The position numbers were made by a program, and so were the translations under genes. From the NCBI RefSeq assembly GCF_018500155.2, contig NZ_JAHBAK020000007.1, positions 1 to 63,415 of the forward strand: DNA of 63,415 bases. The letters are read 5' to 3'. This document shows, in pieces, positions 19,701 to 34,087 of this stretch; within the stretch, counting starts at the first letter, position 1; every line of letters starts with the position of its first letter. Source of the stretch: Polynucleobacter sp. (GTDB lineage: Bacteria; Pseudomonadota; Gammaproteobacteria; Burkholderiales; Burkholderiaceae). The notes below the pieces were generated by a model that searched no databases, was not told the origin of the DNA, and saw nothing but the letters and a program-made list of their open reading frames with translations.

Positions 19701-20224
19701 CAATGCAAACGCTGACTGATGCAATTGCGAAGATTGATGCTGAGACTCGTGATTTGTTACAGGGCACGTTTGATCAAGTCAATGGCCACTTTGGCAAATT
19801 ATTTCCCGAATTATTTGGTGGCGGTCATGCGGAGCTGGTCATGACTGGCGAAGAGATTTTGGATTCTGGCGTGCAAGTCATGGCGCAGCCTCCTGGCAAG
19901 AAAAATAGCAGCATCTACTTGCTTTCTGGTGGTGAGAAAGCATTGACAGCGATTGCGCTGGTTTTCTCATTATTCTTATTGAATCCTGCCCCATTCTGCT
20001 TGCTAGACGAGGTGGACGCACCATTAGATGATGCGAATACCTTGCGCTATGCACAACTAGTTGCCAAAATGTCAGATAAGACGCAATTCTTATTTATTTC
20101 ACATAACAAGATCACTATGGAAATCGCACATCAGTTAATTGGTGTCACCATGCAAGAGCAGGGTGTTTCTAGAATTGTTGCTGTGGATATTGCTTCAGCT
20201 GTTTCCATGGTGGAGGCCGCTTAA
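16703..20224 (+). CDS. smc: chromosome segregation protein SMC
   Basis: SMC is the ATPase of the bacterial condensin that organises and separates chromosomes. The 1173-residue protein has Walker A GPNGCGKSN (31-39), a long coiled-coil arm, a hinge around residues 500-640, and a second coiled coil. The ABC signature LLSGGEKAL (about 1073) and Walker B CLLDEVDAP (about 1099) close it. Start is GTG 16703, giving the canonical MQLKSIKLSGFKSF. A zipA-like gene follows directly after the stop. The partners ScpA and ScpB are not in this window. Confidence 0.97.
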   Translation: MQLKSIKLSGFKSFVDPTHFEMPGQLIGVVGPNGCGKSNIIDAVRWVLGESRASELRGESMQDVIFNGSGLRKPAGRASVELIFDNSEGRAQGQWSAFTELGIKRVLTRDGNSSYYVNNQVVRRKDIQDIFLGTGMGPRGYAIIGQGTINRILEAKPEELRVFLEEAAGVSKYKERRKETAARLEDTVENLTRVEDILRELDQQLTRLEKQATVAERHAELSTQMKSQQQLLWFVRQTEAGKEQERHANGIRDTQVGLEEQTAKLRHAEAELETMRTQQYALQDKVSEAQGELYQTNSDVSQVESQIHYVQEARQRLQQQTQDLQAQLQRWTVQETDAAQAQRSAEHELALAAEKEQTLLADLNGLQEQMPSRDEAYQTASRDLNDARDSLASIEQRLASLGERMRAMSAQADELKGREGRLISELDGMRRPDAQALQMAIDRQAMAQRKVEEARVRATETQQRVPAADEARNAAQQKIQTANQDLAQTEAKLTALTALQASVQAQGKIGPWLESKGLKESKRLWQELKVESGWEAALESVLRERLAAVTAKSVQETLALANDAPPSRLAILLTEDISPAHTSAPADFTPLLSRVQSAGAPRLTSVLQEWLDNIYIATSLEDALHRREKLPAGGAFVTQQGHLVSRVGVQLYAADSEQAGMLARAQEMESLEKQLRAQQLMQSELQGELDQCVANYQAAHQAAEQARIAAEQAVQEAHGFEVERMQLTQAEEQYSQRATQIQNELNELRQQMEQLGRNQEQSATELNASEDSKQGSQEALASAQEKLEIATQERDRLRESLRAAEMAAQEAAFATRSLQQRIADLQRDQSTARTQIMEIQDKHDLATQELESLSDEEAQEKLQGLLLTRSAREAALANARTEQDALLHQLREADEARMQIERSLQPMRDKVVDLQLREQAARLNYEQFATLLSDAEADLSALEASFSPDLKVGALQTEVNRLNSEIQSLGPVNMAALDELASSRERKQFLDAQSADLNEAMQTLTDAIAKIDAETRDLLQGTFDQVNGHFGKLFPELFGGGHAELVMTGEEILDSGVQVMAQPPGKKNSSIYLLSGGEKALTAIALVFSLFLLNPAPFCLLDEVDAPLDDANTLRYAQLVAKMSDKTQFLFISHNKITMEIAHQLIGVTMQEQGVSRIVAVDIASAVSMVEAA

Positions 20225-21289
20225 GTGTACGTAGAACAAATCATGACGATGTTGGGTTTGTCTGATTTGCAATTTGCGTTGGCTGTGATTGGGCTACTGA
20301 TTTTGATATCAGTAGCTTTTCTGAATTTCAAATACTCGCGCGCACGTCGTAAGGCAAAAGAAGCGCTCTTTTCTTCGGATGAGCGCATTGCACGCGAGCC
20401 TACCTTTGGGCCAGGCTTTGCTGATGCCGATAGTGCTGAGCCTAATTTAGGTTTTGCGCAATCAGACATGGTTGCAGCGCCTGATAAGTTTGTGATTGAC
20501 CCTCGAATTGATTGTGTTATCACGTTGCGCTTTGATCAGGGCATTAGTGGCGCAGAAATCTTAGAAGAAATTCAGTCTTGGTCTGACCTTCAAGCACCAG
20601 CAAAAGCAAAATGGATATGCGAGGGCTTAAAAACAAACCATGAAGCTGGCGATGAATGGGAAGAATTAAATCCTGAGGCCACCTATTCTGAACTGCAATT
20701 AGCGATTCAATTGGCAAGTCGTCGAGGTGCAATAGGGGTATTAGAGTTATCCGATTTTTGTTCGCGCGCACAGGCTTTAGCCGATACGCTTGGATCGCAA
20801 ATTGACATGCCCAGTGTAAATACAATGCTTGAGCATGCAAAAGAATTGGACGCCATGGCTGCTGAGAGTGATATACAACTGAGTATCAACGTTTTGTTTG
20901 ATGAGCCATGCCCATGGGGTAATTTTGATGCCCTCATGCGATTACGTGGATTTAGATTGGCTCGCAATGGACGTCAGTATGAGTTCTATAGCAATGGCAG
21001 ACTCATTTTTAATAGCGCTGATCTTGATCCAAATCAGCCTGTGAAGCAAATTACATTGCTTCTTGAAGTTCCATTGGTTGCGCATGAAGAGCGCGCCTTT
21101 GAGAGAATGCTAGGAGAAGGTGTAGAGATTGCGCAAGCAGCGCATGGGCGCATCGTTGATGACAATGGCATTAATCTTAGTGAGGGCGCGGTCATTAGCA
21201 TTCGTCAGCATCTAGATGTTTTATATGCCAATCTTGAAAAATCTGGCATTTCTGCTGGATCTTCTGCTGCCTCTAGACTCTTTAGCTAG
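20225..21289 (+). CDS. zipA: ZipA-like cell division protein
   Basis: ZipA anchors FtsZ to the inner membrane early in division. The 354-residue protein starts with a short periplasmic end and one membrane segment (about 15-34), followed by basic residues (KYSRARRKAK), the N-out topology of ZipA. A variable linker leads to a C-terminal domain that matches the FtsZ-binding fold in length and position. The neighbours smc and ligA support the call, because zipA-ligA adjacency is seen in many proteobacteria. The GTG start lies immediately after the smc stop. Sequence similarity of ZipA is low across groups, so this relies partly on topology and context. Confidence 0.75.
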   Translation: MYVEQIMTMLGLSDLQFALAVIGLLILISVAFLNFKYSRARRKAKEALFSSDERIAREPTFGPGFADADSAEPNLGFAQSDMVAAPDKFVIDPRIDCVITLRFDQGISGAEILEEIQSWSDLQAPAKAKWICEGLKTNHEAGDEWEELNPEATYSELQLAIQLASRRGAIGVLELSDFCSRAQALADTLGSQIDMPSVNTMLEHAKELDAMAAESDIQLSINVLFDEPCPWGNFDALMRLRGFRLARNGRQYEFYSNGRLIFNSADLDPNQPVKQITLLLEVPLVAHEERAFERMLGEGVEIAQAAHGRIVDDNGINLSEGAVISIRQHLDVLYANLEKSGISAGSSAASRLFS

Positions 21290-25903
<4,614 letters not shown>

Positions 25904-25907
25904 GCGA

Positions 25908-26744
25908 TTAGGCGTTTGTTGCTGTTGGTCTGAATGTGAGTCCTTTTACACAATCTGGTGGTGGATTGCTGCCCTCAGACCAAGTCAGCACTTCAACACC
26001 CGTTTGGGTGACTAGCAATGTGTGCTCCCATTGTGCTGAGAGGCTGCGATCCTTGGTCTTTACTGTCCACTGATCTGGCATCGTGCGAATGTCACGTTTG
26101 CCCGCATTAATCATTGGCTCAATCGTGAAGGTCATACCGGCCTGCAGTTTTTCTCCCGTGCCTGGTCGACCATAGTGAAGAATTTGTGGGTCTTGATGAA
26201 AGACTTTTCCAATCCCGTGTCCACAGTATTCACGTACTACAGAATATCCCGCTTTTTCAGCATGTGTTTGAATAACGTGACCAATATCACCAAGTGATGC
26301 ACCTGGTTTTACCTGAGCAATGCCAAGCCACATGCATTCAAAAGTAATTTGCGTGAGTCGTTTTGCCATGACAGAAACATCACCCACCATAAACATCCGG
26401 CTAGTGTCACCGTAGTAACCATCTTGAGTAATGACGGTAATGTCGAGATTCACTACATCACCACTTTTAAGAATCTTGTCACCAGGAATGCCATGGCAAA
26501 TCACATCATTGACGGATGTGCAGATGGAGGCAGGAAAGGGTGGGTAGCCTGGTGGTTGGTAATTTAGCGGAGCAGGAATGGTTTTTTGAACATCACGCAT
26601 GTACTCGTGGCAAATTCGATCGAGTTCACCGGTGGTGACCCCAGCTTTGACAAAAGGCGCTACATGGTCCAAAACCTCGCTGGCTAAACGCCCAGCTTCT
26701 CGCATCCCTTGGATGTCTTTTTCTGCAGTAAATAGGCTATTCAT
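25908..26744 (-). CDS. map: type I methionine aminopeptidase
   Basis: Map removes the initiator methionine from new proteins in the cytoplasm. The 278-residue metalloprotease has the five-ligand dinuclear metal site: Asp in [18 protein letters not shown], His in YCGHGIG, and Glu in FTIEPM and near WEHTLLV. It is slightly longer than the E. coli enzyme (264) at the C terminus. It is divergent from rpsB, with 267 bases between, and probably starts the map-glnD unit. Confidence 0.96.
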   Translation of the reverse strand: MNSLFTAEKDIQGMREAGRLASEVLDHVAPFVKAGVTTGELDRICHEYMRDVQKTIPAPLNYQPPGYPPFPASICTSVNDVICHGIPGDKILKSGDVVNLDITVITQDGYYGDTSRMFMVGDVSVMAKRLTQITFECMWLGIAQVKPGASLGDIGHVIQTHAEKAGYSVVREYCGHGIGKVFHQDPQILHYGRPGTGEKLQAGMTFTIEPMINAGKRDIRTMPDQWTVKTKDRSLSAQWEHTLLVTQTGVEVLTWSEGSNPPPDCVKGLTFRPTATNA

Positions 26745-26897
26745 GCCTTGATTATCAACGACTTGGACGCTTTTGACAGGTCATGGCTGCCTAAAATTTA
26801 AGCAAAACCCTTCATTTGGATTATTCAGATGCCATTCCATCTTGCTGCCAGCCTTATGGAGACGGGCTAAGTCTGGCTAGAGCATTGATATTTAAGC

Positions 26898-27011
26898 TAT
26901 AATTTTGGACTCAGGTCTATTTTGGATCTGAAATCGCGAGTTGAGCCTTCCAGGGTGGCGTTTTTTAGCGCAGCTAGGACTCAACTTTAGAACCAACCCT
27001 TAGGAGAAGTT
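26898..27011 (+). promoter_or_regulatory. rpsB promoter -10 and structured leader
   Basis: A consensus -10 TATAAT lies at 26898-26903, with only weak -35 matches upstream. The transcript would have a leader of about 100 bases. In it AGTTGAG (26939-26945) pairs with CTCAACT (26980-26986), extended inward by CC/GG with a bulged A and a GCG/CGC stem around a T6 loop. The ribosome binding site AGGAG lies just before ATG 27012. In E. coli the rpsB leader (t44 element) binds ribosomal protein S2 for autoregulation. That this leader does the same is inference. Confidence 0.55.
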
Positions 27012-27761
27012 ATGTCAGTAACAATGCGTCAAATGCTGGAAGCTGGTTGCCATTTCGGTCACCAAACACGCTTCTGGTCCCCAAAGATGGCCCCTTACAT
27101 TTTCGGTCATCGTAACAAGATCCACATCATCAACTTGGAAAAAACATTGCCAATGTTTCAGGACGCCCTGAAATTTGCAAAACAAGTTGCTGCTAATCGT
27201 GGCACGATTTTATTTGTTGGTACGAAGCGTCAATCCCGCGAGATTATTGCTGAGGAAGCAACTCGTGCTGGTATGCCATATATCGACAGTCGTTGGTTAG
27301 GCGGTACGCTCACCAACTTCAAAACTGTAAAAGGCTCCCTCAAGCGCTTGAAGGATATGGAAGTTGCCAAAGAAGCTGGCGATTGGGAAAAGCTTTCTAA
27401 GAAAGAGGCTTTGACTAATGATCGTGAGCTCGACAAATTGCAAAAAGCACTTGGTGGTATCAAAGATCTCAACGGTGTTCCAGATGCAATTTTTGTAGTG
27501 GACGTTGGTTATCACAAGATTGCTATTACTGAAGCTAATAAGCTCGGCATTCCGGTGATTGCTGTAGTGGATACCAATCATTCACCAGAAGGTGTTGATT
27601 ACATCATTCCTGGTAACGATGACTCAAGCAAAGCAGTGACTCTTTATGCACGCGGAATTGCTGATGCAATCTTAGAAGGCCGTGCAAACGCAGTTCAAGA
27701 AGTATTGACTGCTGTTAAAGAGGGTGAAGAAGAGTTCGTTGAAGAAGGGAAAGCAGAATAA
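27012..27761 (+). CDS. rpsB: 30S ribosomal protein S2
   Basis: S2 is a late-assembling small-subunit protein needed for S1 binding. The 249-residue protein has the typical start [20 protein letters not shown] and the core segments [18 protein letters not shown] and [11 protein letters not shown]. It ends in an acidic tail. Its TAA shares one base with the tsf ATG (TAATG), so translation is coupled. It opens the rpsB-tsf unit, separated from pyrH by a strong terminator. Confidence 0.98.
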   Translation: MSVTMRQMLEAGCHFGHQTRFWSPKMAPYIFGHRNKIHIINLEKTLPMFQDALKFAKQVAANRGTILFVGTKRQSREIIAEEATRAGMPYIDSRWLGGTLTNFKTVKGSLKRLKDMEVAKEAGDWEKLSKKEALTNDRELDKLQKALGGIKDLNGVPDAIFVVDVGYHKIAITEANKLGIPVIAVVDTNHSPEGVDYIIPGNDDSSKAVTLYARGIADAILEGRANAVQEVLTAVKEGEEEFVEEGKAE

Positions 27762-28645
27762 TGGCCGCAATTACCGCTGCAATGGTTGGCGAGTTACGCG
27801 CCAAAACAGATGCTCCAATGATGGAGTGCAAAAAAGCTTTGACTGAGGCTGATGGTGATATGGCTCGTGCAGAAGAAATTTTGCGCGTCAAGCTTGGTAG
27901 CAAAGCTGGTAAAGCAGCTTCCCGCGTCACTGCTGAAGGTATCGTTGCCGTTTCTATAAATGGTACTAACGGCGCTTTATTGGAAGTGAACTGTGAAACT
28001 GACTTCGTTTCTAAGAACGATGATTTCTTGGCTTTTGCAAATGACTGCGTGAAGTTAATTGCAGAAAAGAATCCTGCAGATGTTGCAGCATTACTGGCAT
28101 TGCCTTTAAATGGTCAAACTGTAGATGAAGTACGTAGTGCGTTGATTGGCAAGATTGGCGAGAACATCATGCCACGTCGCTTTCAACGTTTTTCCGGCAA
28201 TAACAAGTTAGTTTCTTACTTGCACGGCACACGCATTGGTGTTGTAGTCGAGTTTGAAGGTGATGAAGTAGCTGCGAAAGATGTGGCAATGCACGTTGCT
28301 GCTATGAAGCCTGTTGCTTTATCTACTGCGGATGTACCAGCGGAAAAAATTGCAGTAGAGCGCAGTGTTGCTGTTCAAAAAGCGGCTGAATCTGGTAAAC
28401 CACCAGAAATCGTTGAAAAAATGGTTGAAGGTTCTATTCAGAAATACCTCAAAGAAGTTTCTCTATTGAACCAAACCTTTGTGAAAAACGACAAGCAAAC
28501 TGTTGAGCAAATGTTAAAAGCTGCGAATACAAACGTTAAAGGTTTTACGATGTTTGTAGTGGGCGAGGGTATTGAGAAGCGTCAAGACGACTTTGCGGCA
28601 GAAGTTGCTGCACAGGTAGCTGCTGCTTCCAAGGCAACTGCTTAA
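27761..28645 (+). CDS. tsf: elongation factor Ts
   Basis: EF-Ts recharges EF-Tu by exchanging GDP for GTP. The 294-residue protein has the N-terminal UBA-like domain with the signature [18 protein letters not shown], and the core [13 protein letters not shown]. Length is normal for betaproteobacteria. It overlaps the rpsB stop by one base and is followed 41 bases later by a strong intrinsic terminator. Confidence 0.98.
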   Translation: MAAITAAMVGELRAKTDAPMMECKKALTEADGDMARAEEILRVKLGSKAGKAASRVTAEGIVAVSINGTNGALLEVNCETDFVSKNDDFLAFANDCVKLIAEKNPADVAALLALPLNGQTVDEVRSALIGKIGENIMPRRFQRFSGNNKLVSYLHGTRIGVVVEFEGDEVAAKDVAMHVAAMKPVALSTADVPAEKIAVERSVAVQKAAESGKPPEIVEKMVEGSIQKYLKEVSLLNQTFVKNDKQTVEQMLKAANTNVKGFTMFVVGEGIEKRQDDFAAEVAAQVAAASKATA

Positions 28646-28685
28646 GCAATTCGATGGGGCTTGCCCCGTCGGGATATCCATCCCC

Positions 28686-28721
28686 AAAAGGGCATAGAAA
28701 CCTTAGTTTCTATGCCCTTTT
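28686..28721 (+). terminator. strong intrinsic terminator after tsf
   Basis: A perfect 16-bp stem, AAAAGGGCATAGAAAC (28686-28701) and GTTTCTATGCCCTTTT (28706-28721), has a CTTA loop and ends in T bases. A second hairpin, GATGGGGC/GCCCCGTC (28653-28670), lies upstream. Together they separate rpsB-tsf from pyrH. Confidence 0.92.
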
Positions 28722-28749
28722 GTTCGTTCTAGCTCAAGCCATTTATAAT
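28720..28749 (+). promoter_or_regulatory. probable promoter of the pyrH-frr operon
   Basis: A consensus -10 TATAAT (28744-28749) is preceded, after 18 bases, by a weak -35 TTGTTC that touches the terminator tail. The ATG of pyrH is 81 bases downstream. The leader between contains no clear structure. Confidence 0.5.
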
Positions 28750-28829
28750 TCCAGGGAATATTAAAAAGCGCTTAAAGATCAATAAGCTATGTATAAAAAG
28801 TACTTAGCAAATTACGGAAAATAAAAAAC

Positions 28830-29540
28830 ATGCCAGGCTACAAACGCGTCCTCCTTAAATTATCTGGTGAAGCCCTGATGGGGGATGATGCTTTTGGCAT
28901 TAATCCAGTAACCATTGATTCCATGGTTTCTGAAATTGCACAAGTCGTTAATAGCGGGGTAGAGCTAGCGATTGTGATTGGTGGCGGCAATATTTTCAGA
29001 GGAGTTGCAGGTGGTGCAGCAGGCATGGATCGCGCAACTGCTGATTACATGGGTATGTTAGCAACCATGATGAACTCTTTGGCCTTGCAGGATGCATTAC
29101 GTCAAAAGGGTGTTGAGGCGCGCGTGCAATCTGCATTGCGTATGGACCAAGTGGTTGAGCCCTATATTCGTCCACGTGCTATTCGAGCGATGAGCGAAGG
29201 TAAGGTTGTTATTTTTGCTGCAGGTACAGGTAATCCATTCTTTACGACCGATACCGCTGCTGCCTTGCGTGGCGCGGAGATGGGCGTTGAGGTCATGCTC
29301 AAAGCAACTAAGGTTGATGGCATTTATAGCGCCGACCCAGTGAAGGATCCTTCTGCCACTCTATATAAAACTATTACTTTTGATGAAGCCCTCATCAAGA
29401 ATTTGCAAGTCATGGATGCAACTGCATTTGCATTGTGTCGTGACCGTAAATTGCCCATTAAAGTGTTTTCGATTCTCAAGCCTGGCGCATTAATGCGTGT
29501 GGTACAGGGTGAGCCTGAAGGCACTCTGGTGCACGTTTGA
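28830..29540 (+). CDS. pyrH: UMP kinase
   Basis: PyrH phosphorylates UMP to UDP, feeding all pyrimidine nucleotides. The 236-residue protein belongs to the amino-acid-kinase fold. KLSGEALMG lies at the N terminus, GGGNIFRG near residue 50, and the [19 protein letters not shown] segment near 135. It is followed by frr with 11 bases between, the universal pyrH-frr pairing. Confidence 0.97.
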   Translation: MPGYKRVLLKLSGEALMGDDAFGINPVTIDSMVSEIAQVVNSGVELAIVIGGGNIFRGVAGGAAGMDRATADYMGMLATMMNSLALQDALRQKGVEARVQSALRMDQVVEPYIRPRAIRAMSEGKVVIFAAGTGNPFFTTDTAAALRGAEMGVEVMLKATKVDGIYSADPVKDPSATLYKTITFDEALIKNLQVMDATAFALCRDRKLPIKVFSILKPGALMRVVQGEPEGTLVHV

Positions 29541-29551
29541 TAGGAGATGTG

Positions 29552-30112
29552 ATGTCTGCAGCAGAAATTAAAACCACCGCTAAACAAAAGATGGAAAAGT
29601 CCCTAGAGGCTTTGAAGGCTAATTTAGCGAAAATTCGATCTGGCCGTGCTAACCCAGGAATTCTGGAGCACATTCAGGTGGAGTATTACGGCAACCCAAC
29701 ACCATTGAGCCAAGTGGCTAGCCTCGGTTTAGCCGATGCGCGCACGATTAACGTTCAGCCATTTGAAAAGACTATGGTTGCTGCAGTTGAAAAAGCGATT
29801 CGTGATTCTGATTTGGGTTTAAATCCTGCTTCCCAAGGAACTGTGATTCGCGTTCCTATGCCCGCGCTAACAGAAGAGCGCCGCCGCGAATTAACCAAAG
29901 TAGTGAAGGGTGAGGGTGAAGACGCCAAAATTGCTGTACGTAATCTTCGTCGCGATGCCAATGAGCACTTGAAGCGCCTCACCAAAGACAAGGAAATTTC
30001 TGAAGATGAAGAGCGTCGTGCTACAGATGAAATTCAGAAGATGACTGATAAAGCAGTTGTAGATATTGACAAGATCATTTCCGAAAAAGAAAAAGAGATC
30101 ATGACCGTCTAA
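29552..30112 (+). CDS. frr: ribosome recycling factor
   Basis: RRF splits post-termination ribosomes together with EF-G. From ATG 29552 the protein has 186 residues, the family length, with the conserved [14 protein letters not shown], a three-helix bundle pattern, and [19 protein letters not shown] near the C terminus. The start is supported by TAGGAG five bases upstream. A frame from 29537 overlapping pyrH would add five residues without support. Confidence 0.97.
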   Translation: MSAAEIKTTAKQKMEKSLEALKANLAKIRSGRANPGILEHIQVEYYGNPTPLSQVASLGLADARTINVQPFEKTMVAAVEKAIRDSDLGLNPASQGTVIRVPMPALTEERRRELTKVVKGEGEDAKIAVRNLRRDANEHLKRLTKDKEISEDEERRATDEIQKMTDKAVVDIDKIISEKEKEIMTV

Positions 30113-30130
30113 GGTCCCAGGCATTTTCTT

Positions 30131-30904
30131 ATGATCAAGCACCTTAGTTCAACGCAAGCTATTCCAGAAGTTAGCGCTATTCCGCGCCATGTGGCAATCA
30201 TCATGGACGGTAATGGACGTTGGGCGAGTAAACGTATGATGCCTCGTGTCGCAGGGCATTCTGAAGGATTAAGTGCGGTTCGTAAAATTGTGCAAGAGTG
30301 CCGCCGTTTGGGTGTGGAGTATTTGACGGTTTTTGCATTTAGTTCTGAGAACTGGCGTCGTCCTCCAGAAGAAGTTGGCTTTTTAATGAAGCTCTTTCTT
30401 AAATCACTGAAGGGTGAGGTATCTCGACTGGCAGACAACGATATTTGCTTGCGTTTGATTGGTGATCTCACTCGTTTTGATCAAGCGATTCAGGAGATGG
30501 TTCAATTTTCCGAGCAAAAAACTGCCGGTGGCAAATCGTTAACATTTACCATCGCAGCAAACTATGGTGGACGTTGGGATATTTTGCAAGCGATGCAACG
30601 CTGCCTTGCTGATAATCCAAATATTAAGCCTGAAGATATTAGCGAAGGTGTTTTGCAACCCTATCTGTCCATGGCTTACGCACCAGAGCCTGATTTATTT
30701 ATTCGCACCGGTGGTGAACAACGTATCAGTAACTTTTTGTTATGGCAGTTAGCCTATACCGAGCTGTATTTTACGGACGTGCTTTGGCCAGATTTTGATG
30801 AGCTTGAGTTACAAAAGGCTTTTGACTGGTTTAGTCAGCGTGAACGTCGTTTTGGGCGCACTAGTGCTCAACTTGCATCGCAAGTGACAAGCGATGCAGT
30901 GTAA
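30131..30904 (+). CDS. uppS: undecaprenyl diphosphate synthase
   Basis: UppS makes the C55 lipid carrier for peptidoglycan and O-antigen by adding isopentenyl units to farnesyl diphosphate. The 257-residue cis-prenyltransferase has the catalytic Asp26 in IMDGNGRWA. The FSSENWRRP loop, and [19 protein letters not shown] near residue 195, are also present. The order here is uppS-cdsA-dxr, unlike dxr-uppS-cdsA in E. coli. Confidence 0.97.
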   Translation: MIKHLSSTQAIPEVSAIPRHVAIIMDGNGRWASKRMMPRVAGHSEGLSAVRKIVQECRRLGVEYLTVFAFSSENWRRPPEEVGFLMKLFLKSLKGEVSRLADNDICLRLIGDLTRFDQAIQEMVQFSEQKTAGGKSLTFTIAANYGGRWDILQAMQRCLADNPNIKPEDISEGVLQPYLSMAYAPEPDLFIRTGGEQRISNFLLWQLAYTELYFTDVLWPDFDELELQKAFDWFSQRERRFGRTSAQLASQVTSDAV

Positions 30905-30922
30905 TCCCTTCAAAAATTCTAC

Positions 30923-31750
30923 ATGTTAAAAACTCGAGTTATTACTGCCCTAGTTTTGTTGGCGGTACTTCTTCCTATTCTGTTTTTATTACCCGCTATT
31001 TACATTGGTGCATTTTTCTTGCTTGCTCTTTTGGCCGCCGCTTGGGAGTGGAGTCGTCTCTTGGCCCCTGAAGCAGGACGTGCAGCCTATCTATATGCTC
31101 TTTTTTGTTTAGCCATTATTTTATTTTTGCTGGGGATGCAAAACGTCAGCTGGCAATTTGCATTGCTGCTCTTGGCCGTTATTTTCTGGTTATTCATTGC
31201 TCCATTTATTTTGGCTAAAGGCATGAACCTTTCCTTAATAAAGCTGCGTCCGTTTTATGTCGTCCTTGGTCTAATCGTGCTGCCTGCCACCTGGTTTGCG
31301 CTCGTCTTTTTGCGCGAGCTGGGATTGGTATTTTTGCTAAGCACAATGGCTTTGGTCTGGGTTGCAGATATTGGTGCCTATTTTGTCGGCAAGGCTTTTG
31401 GCAAACGCAAATTGGCTGCGCAGATTAGTCCTGGCAAATCGATAGAGGGCGCTCTTGGAGGGTTAGTTCTTTGTTACGCATATGCACTAATCTGCACTTT
31501 TTTCTTGCCATTTGAGTCCACATTATTTGGTGCGTGGGCAATCCGATTTGGTTGGATTCCTATGCTGCTTATGGTGACCGTCTTAACAACATTTAGTGTT
31601 TTTGGAGATCTTTTTGAATCCCAATTAAAGCGGTTGGCTGGTGTTAAAGATAGTAGTCATTTATTACCAGGTCATGGCGGAGTCTTAGATCGAGTGGATG
31701 CGTTGATACCGACGATGCCCATTGCTGCGTTGCTGGCAGGACTAGTCTAA
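30923..31750 (+). CDS. cdsA: phosphatidate cytidylyltransferase
   Basis: CdsA makes CDP-diacylglycerol from phosphatidic acid and CTP, the precursor of all phospholipids. The 275-residue integral membrane protein has about eight hydrophobic segments. The family signature [20 protein letters not shown], followed by DRVD, lies near the C terminus. Its TAA shares a base with the dxr ATG (TAATG), so the two are translationally coupled. Confidence 0.96.
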   Translation: MLKTRVITALVLLAVLLPILFLLPAIYIGAFFLLALLAAAWEWSRLLAPEAGRAAYLYALFCLAIILFLLGMQNVSWQFALLLLAVIFWLFIAPFILAKGMNLSLIKLRPFYVVLGLIVLPATWFALVFLRELGLVFLLSTMALVWVADIGAYFVGKAFGKRKLAAQISPGKSIEGALGGLVLCYAYALICTFFLPFESTLFGAWAIRFGWIPMLLMVTVLTTFSVFGDLFESQLKRLAGVKDSSHLLPGHGGVLDRVDALIPTMPIAALLAGLV

Positions 31751-32934
31751 TGAAACGCCAGTTAGCGATATTGGGATCAACGGGGTCTATTGGTGTTAGT
31801 ACGCTTGATGTAGTGCGTGCACATCCCGATCGTTTTCATATCGTTGCGCTTACTGCTGGAAAACAAGTAGAGCGTTTAGCAAATCAATGTGTTGAATTTA
31901 AACCCCTCATTGCAGTCGTATCTGAGGCTAGCGATGCAAAGCGCTTACAGAAAATATTGCTGGAAAAGCAGCTTAATACTCAGGTCCTTTATGGCCCTGA
32001 AGCGCTTGTTAGCGCCGTGATTGATTCCGGATGCGATACCGTCATGGCCGCGATTGTGGGAGCCGCTGGTTTGGTTCCGGCCTTAGCTGCCGCACAAGCA
32101 GGAAAGAGGGTGCTTTTAGCTAACAAAGAGGCTCTCGTGATGTCGGGTAAGCTTTTTATGCAAGCAATGAAATCCGGCGGTGGTGAGTTGCTACCAATTG
32201 ATAGTGAACATAATGCAATTTTTCAATGCCTTCCGAATGACTTTACAAAAAATCCATCTGCCAGTTCGGGAGTGGAAGAATTGTGGCTCACAGCTTCAGG
32301 CGGCCCATTTAGAAGCACGCCCATAGATCAACTAAGTAGCATTACCCCAGAACAAGCATGCGCCCACCCGAACTGGGTGATGGGTAGAAAAATTTCTGTG
32401 GATTCGGCCACCATGATGAATAAGGGCTTAGAGGTCATCGAGGCTTTTTGGTTATTTGGATTGCCTTTAGAAAAGATTAAAGTTTTTATTCATCCTCAAA
32501 GCGTAGTGCACTCGATGGTTCGCTATCGAGATGGATCAGTCTTGGCGCAATTGGGTCAGCCTGATATGCGCACACCGATTGCCTATGGATTAGCATGGCC
32601 TGAAAGAATTGATGCAGGTGTTGAGCCTCTTAATCTCACCCAACTAGCCAATCTGAATTTTTTTGAGCCTGATTTCAAACGCTTTCCCTGTCTCGCACTT
32701 GCTTTTGATGCTGCCAAAGCAGGAGGCACGGCACCTGCCGTTTTAAATGCAGCAAATGAAGTGGCTGTAGCGGCATTTTTGGATCAAGGTTTGCCTTACT
32801 TGAGTATTCACCAAGTGGTGGAACAGGTATTAAATCGTTTGCCTGTTCAGAATGTTCAGTCTCTTGAGGATGTCTTAAGTGCTGACACATTAGCTAGAAA
32901 ATTGGCTAACGATATTATTCAGGCGCTGCAATAG
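31750..32934 (+). CDS. dxr: 1-deoxy-D-xylulose 5-phosphate reductoisomerase
   Basis: Dxr (IspC) makes 2-C-methyl-D-erythritol 4-phosphate from DXP using NADPH, the committed step of the MEP isoprenoid pathway that feeds UppS. The 394-residue protein has the N-terminal Rossmann motif [25 protein letters not shown], and the metal-binding [21 protein letters not shown] and [10 protein letters not shown] follow. Length is typical. It starts on the cdsA stop codon. Confidence 0.97.
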   Translation: MKRQLAILGSTGSIGVSTLDVVRAHPDRFHIVALTAGKQVERLANQCVEFKPLIAVVSEASDAKRLQKILLEKQLNTQVLYGPEALVSAVIDSGCDTVMAAIVGAAGLVPALAAAQAGKRVLLANKEALVMSGKLFMQAMKSGGGELLPIDSEHNAIFQCLPNDFTKNPSASSGVEELWLTASGGPFRSTPIDQLSSITPEQACAHPNWVMGRKISVDSATMMNKGLEVIEAFWLFGLPLEKIKVFIHPQSVVHSMVRYRDGSVLAQLGQPDMRTPIAYGLAWPERIDAGVEPLNLTQLANLNFFEPDFKRFPCLALAFDAAKAGGTAPAVLNAANEVAVAAFLDQGLPYLSIHQVVEQVLNRLPVQNVQSLEDVLSADTLARKLANDIIQALQ

Positions 32935-32959
32935 CGTATCGATACTCTAGAGGTTTTCT

Positions 32960-34087
32960 TTGCAAGCACTTATTACTATTGGCGCCTTCTTGCTCACCCT
33001 GGGGGTTTTAGTCAGCTTTCATGAGTATGGTCATTTTTTGGCAGCACGTGCTTGCGGGGTAAGAGTACTCCGTTTTGCAGTTGGTTTTGGTAAACCGCTT
33101 TTCACATTTCACGCAAAAAACAAAACAGAATGGGTGGTAGCCTCGCTACCCTTAGGCGGTTATGTGAAATTATTGGATGGTAGAGATACCTCTCAACACA
33201 TCTCCCCAGAAGAGCAGGCCGAAGCCTTTGATCAAAAGCCACTGTGGCAGCGCTCTTTCATTGTTGCGGCAGGTCCTTTCGCAAACTTTTTCCTAGCCAT
33301 CATTCTCTTTGCTGTGATCTATATATCAGGGGTGCCCCAGCTTCCTGCGGTTTTGCAAAGTCCTCCAGCCCATTCACTTGCCGCAAAAGTGGGTGTTCCT
33401 GAAGGCGCTAGGGTCATTGGCTGGCAAACCTTGGAGCAGTCAAATACACCCATTTCCGGTGCATTTGAGCTCGTGCCAAGCTGGAATGCTATGCGCTGGA
33501 GTCTGATGGATGCTTTGACGGCCGAGGAGGGGTTTGCCTTGGAATTAGAGGCGCCCGATGGTCATCGTTTGATCAAGGTTTTTAACTCTGCAGAGCTGCC
33601 TTTGGTTAGGCCAGATGGTGACCCCATGCTAGAGCTTGGTCTATTGCCTATGCCGACCCCCTTAGAGGGCTGGACTGAGCTGAAATTGGGCCCAATTGAT
33701 GCCATTATTTTTGCTTCTCAGCGGGTTTGGTTGATTACCAAGGTGTCGGCCCGATTAATGTTGGGGATGTTCACTGGTAAAGCCTCTTTGAAGCAGTTGG
33801 GGGGACCCCTGAGTATTGCTGATATGGCTGGCAAGTCTGTACAAGTCGGCTGGCAACCCTATTTGGCATTTTTGGCACTAATTAGTATCAGTATTGGGAT
33901 GCTCAATTTGCTCCCATTTCCGATGCTCGATGGGGGTCAGCTCCTGTATGATGCATGGGAGTTGGTTGCTGGAAAGCGAATTTCGACATCGGTGCAAGAA
34001 AAGTTCCAAAAAGTGGGCTTTTTGTTGCTGATATCTCTGTCGCTTCTTGCCTTATTTAATGATTTACAACGTTATTTGTCGCCTTGA
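32960..34087 (+). CDS. rseP: RseP-type site-2 membrane zinc protease, short form
   Basis: RseP cuts transmembrane substrates such as anti-sigma factor RseA inside the inner membrane. The 375-residue protein has the zinc motif HEYGH (21-25) in the first membrane segment and the second catalytic motif LDGG (323-326). Other hydrophobic segments lie near 100-123, 300-318 and 350-368. E. coli RseP has 450 residues and two PDZ domains between segments 2 and 3. Here that space is only about 110 residues, enough for one PDZ. The TTG start 32960 has AGAGG upstream. The stop overlaps bamA by four bases, the usual rseP-bamA pairing. Confidence 0.93.
   Translation: MQALITIGAFLLTLGVLVSFHEYGHFLAARACGVRVLRFAVGFGKPLFTFHAKNKTEWVVASLPLGGYVKLLDGRDTSQHISPEEQAEAFDQKPLWQRSFIVAAGPFANFFLAIILFAVIYISGVPQLPAVLQSPPAHSLAAKVGVPEGARVIGWQTLEQSNTPISGAFELVPSWNAMRWSLMDALTAEEGFALELEAPDGHRLIKVFNSAELPLVRPDGDPMLELGLLPMPTPLEGWTELKLGPIDAIIFASQRVWLITKVSARLMLGMFTGKASLKQLGGPLSIADMAGKSVQVGWQPYLAFLALISISIGMLNLLPFPMLDGGQLLYDAWELVAGKRISTSVQEKFQKVGFLLLISLSLLALFNDLQRYLSP

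Noticed and set aside
16703-20224. Many open frames of 60-119 codons on the minus strand across smc
   Set aside because: They are shadows of the coiled-coil coding bias in smc, with no ribosome binding sites or family features.
26745-26897. Riboswitch between map and rpsB
   Set aside because: Only short imperfect pairs (CCAG/CTGG, AGCC/GGCT) are seen, with no known aptamer core.
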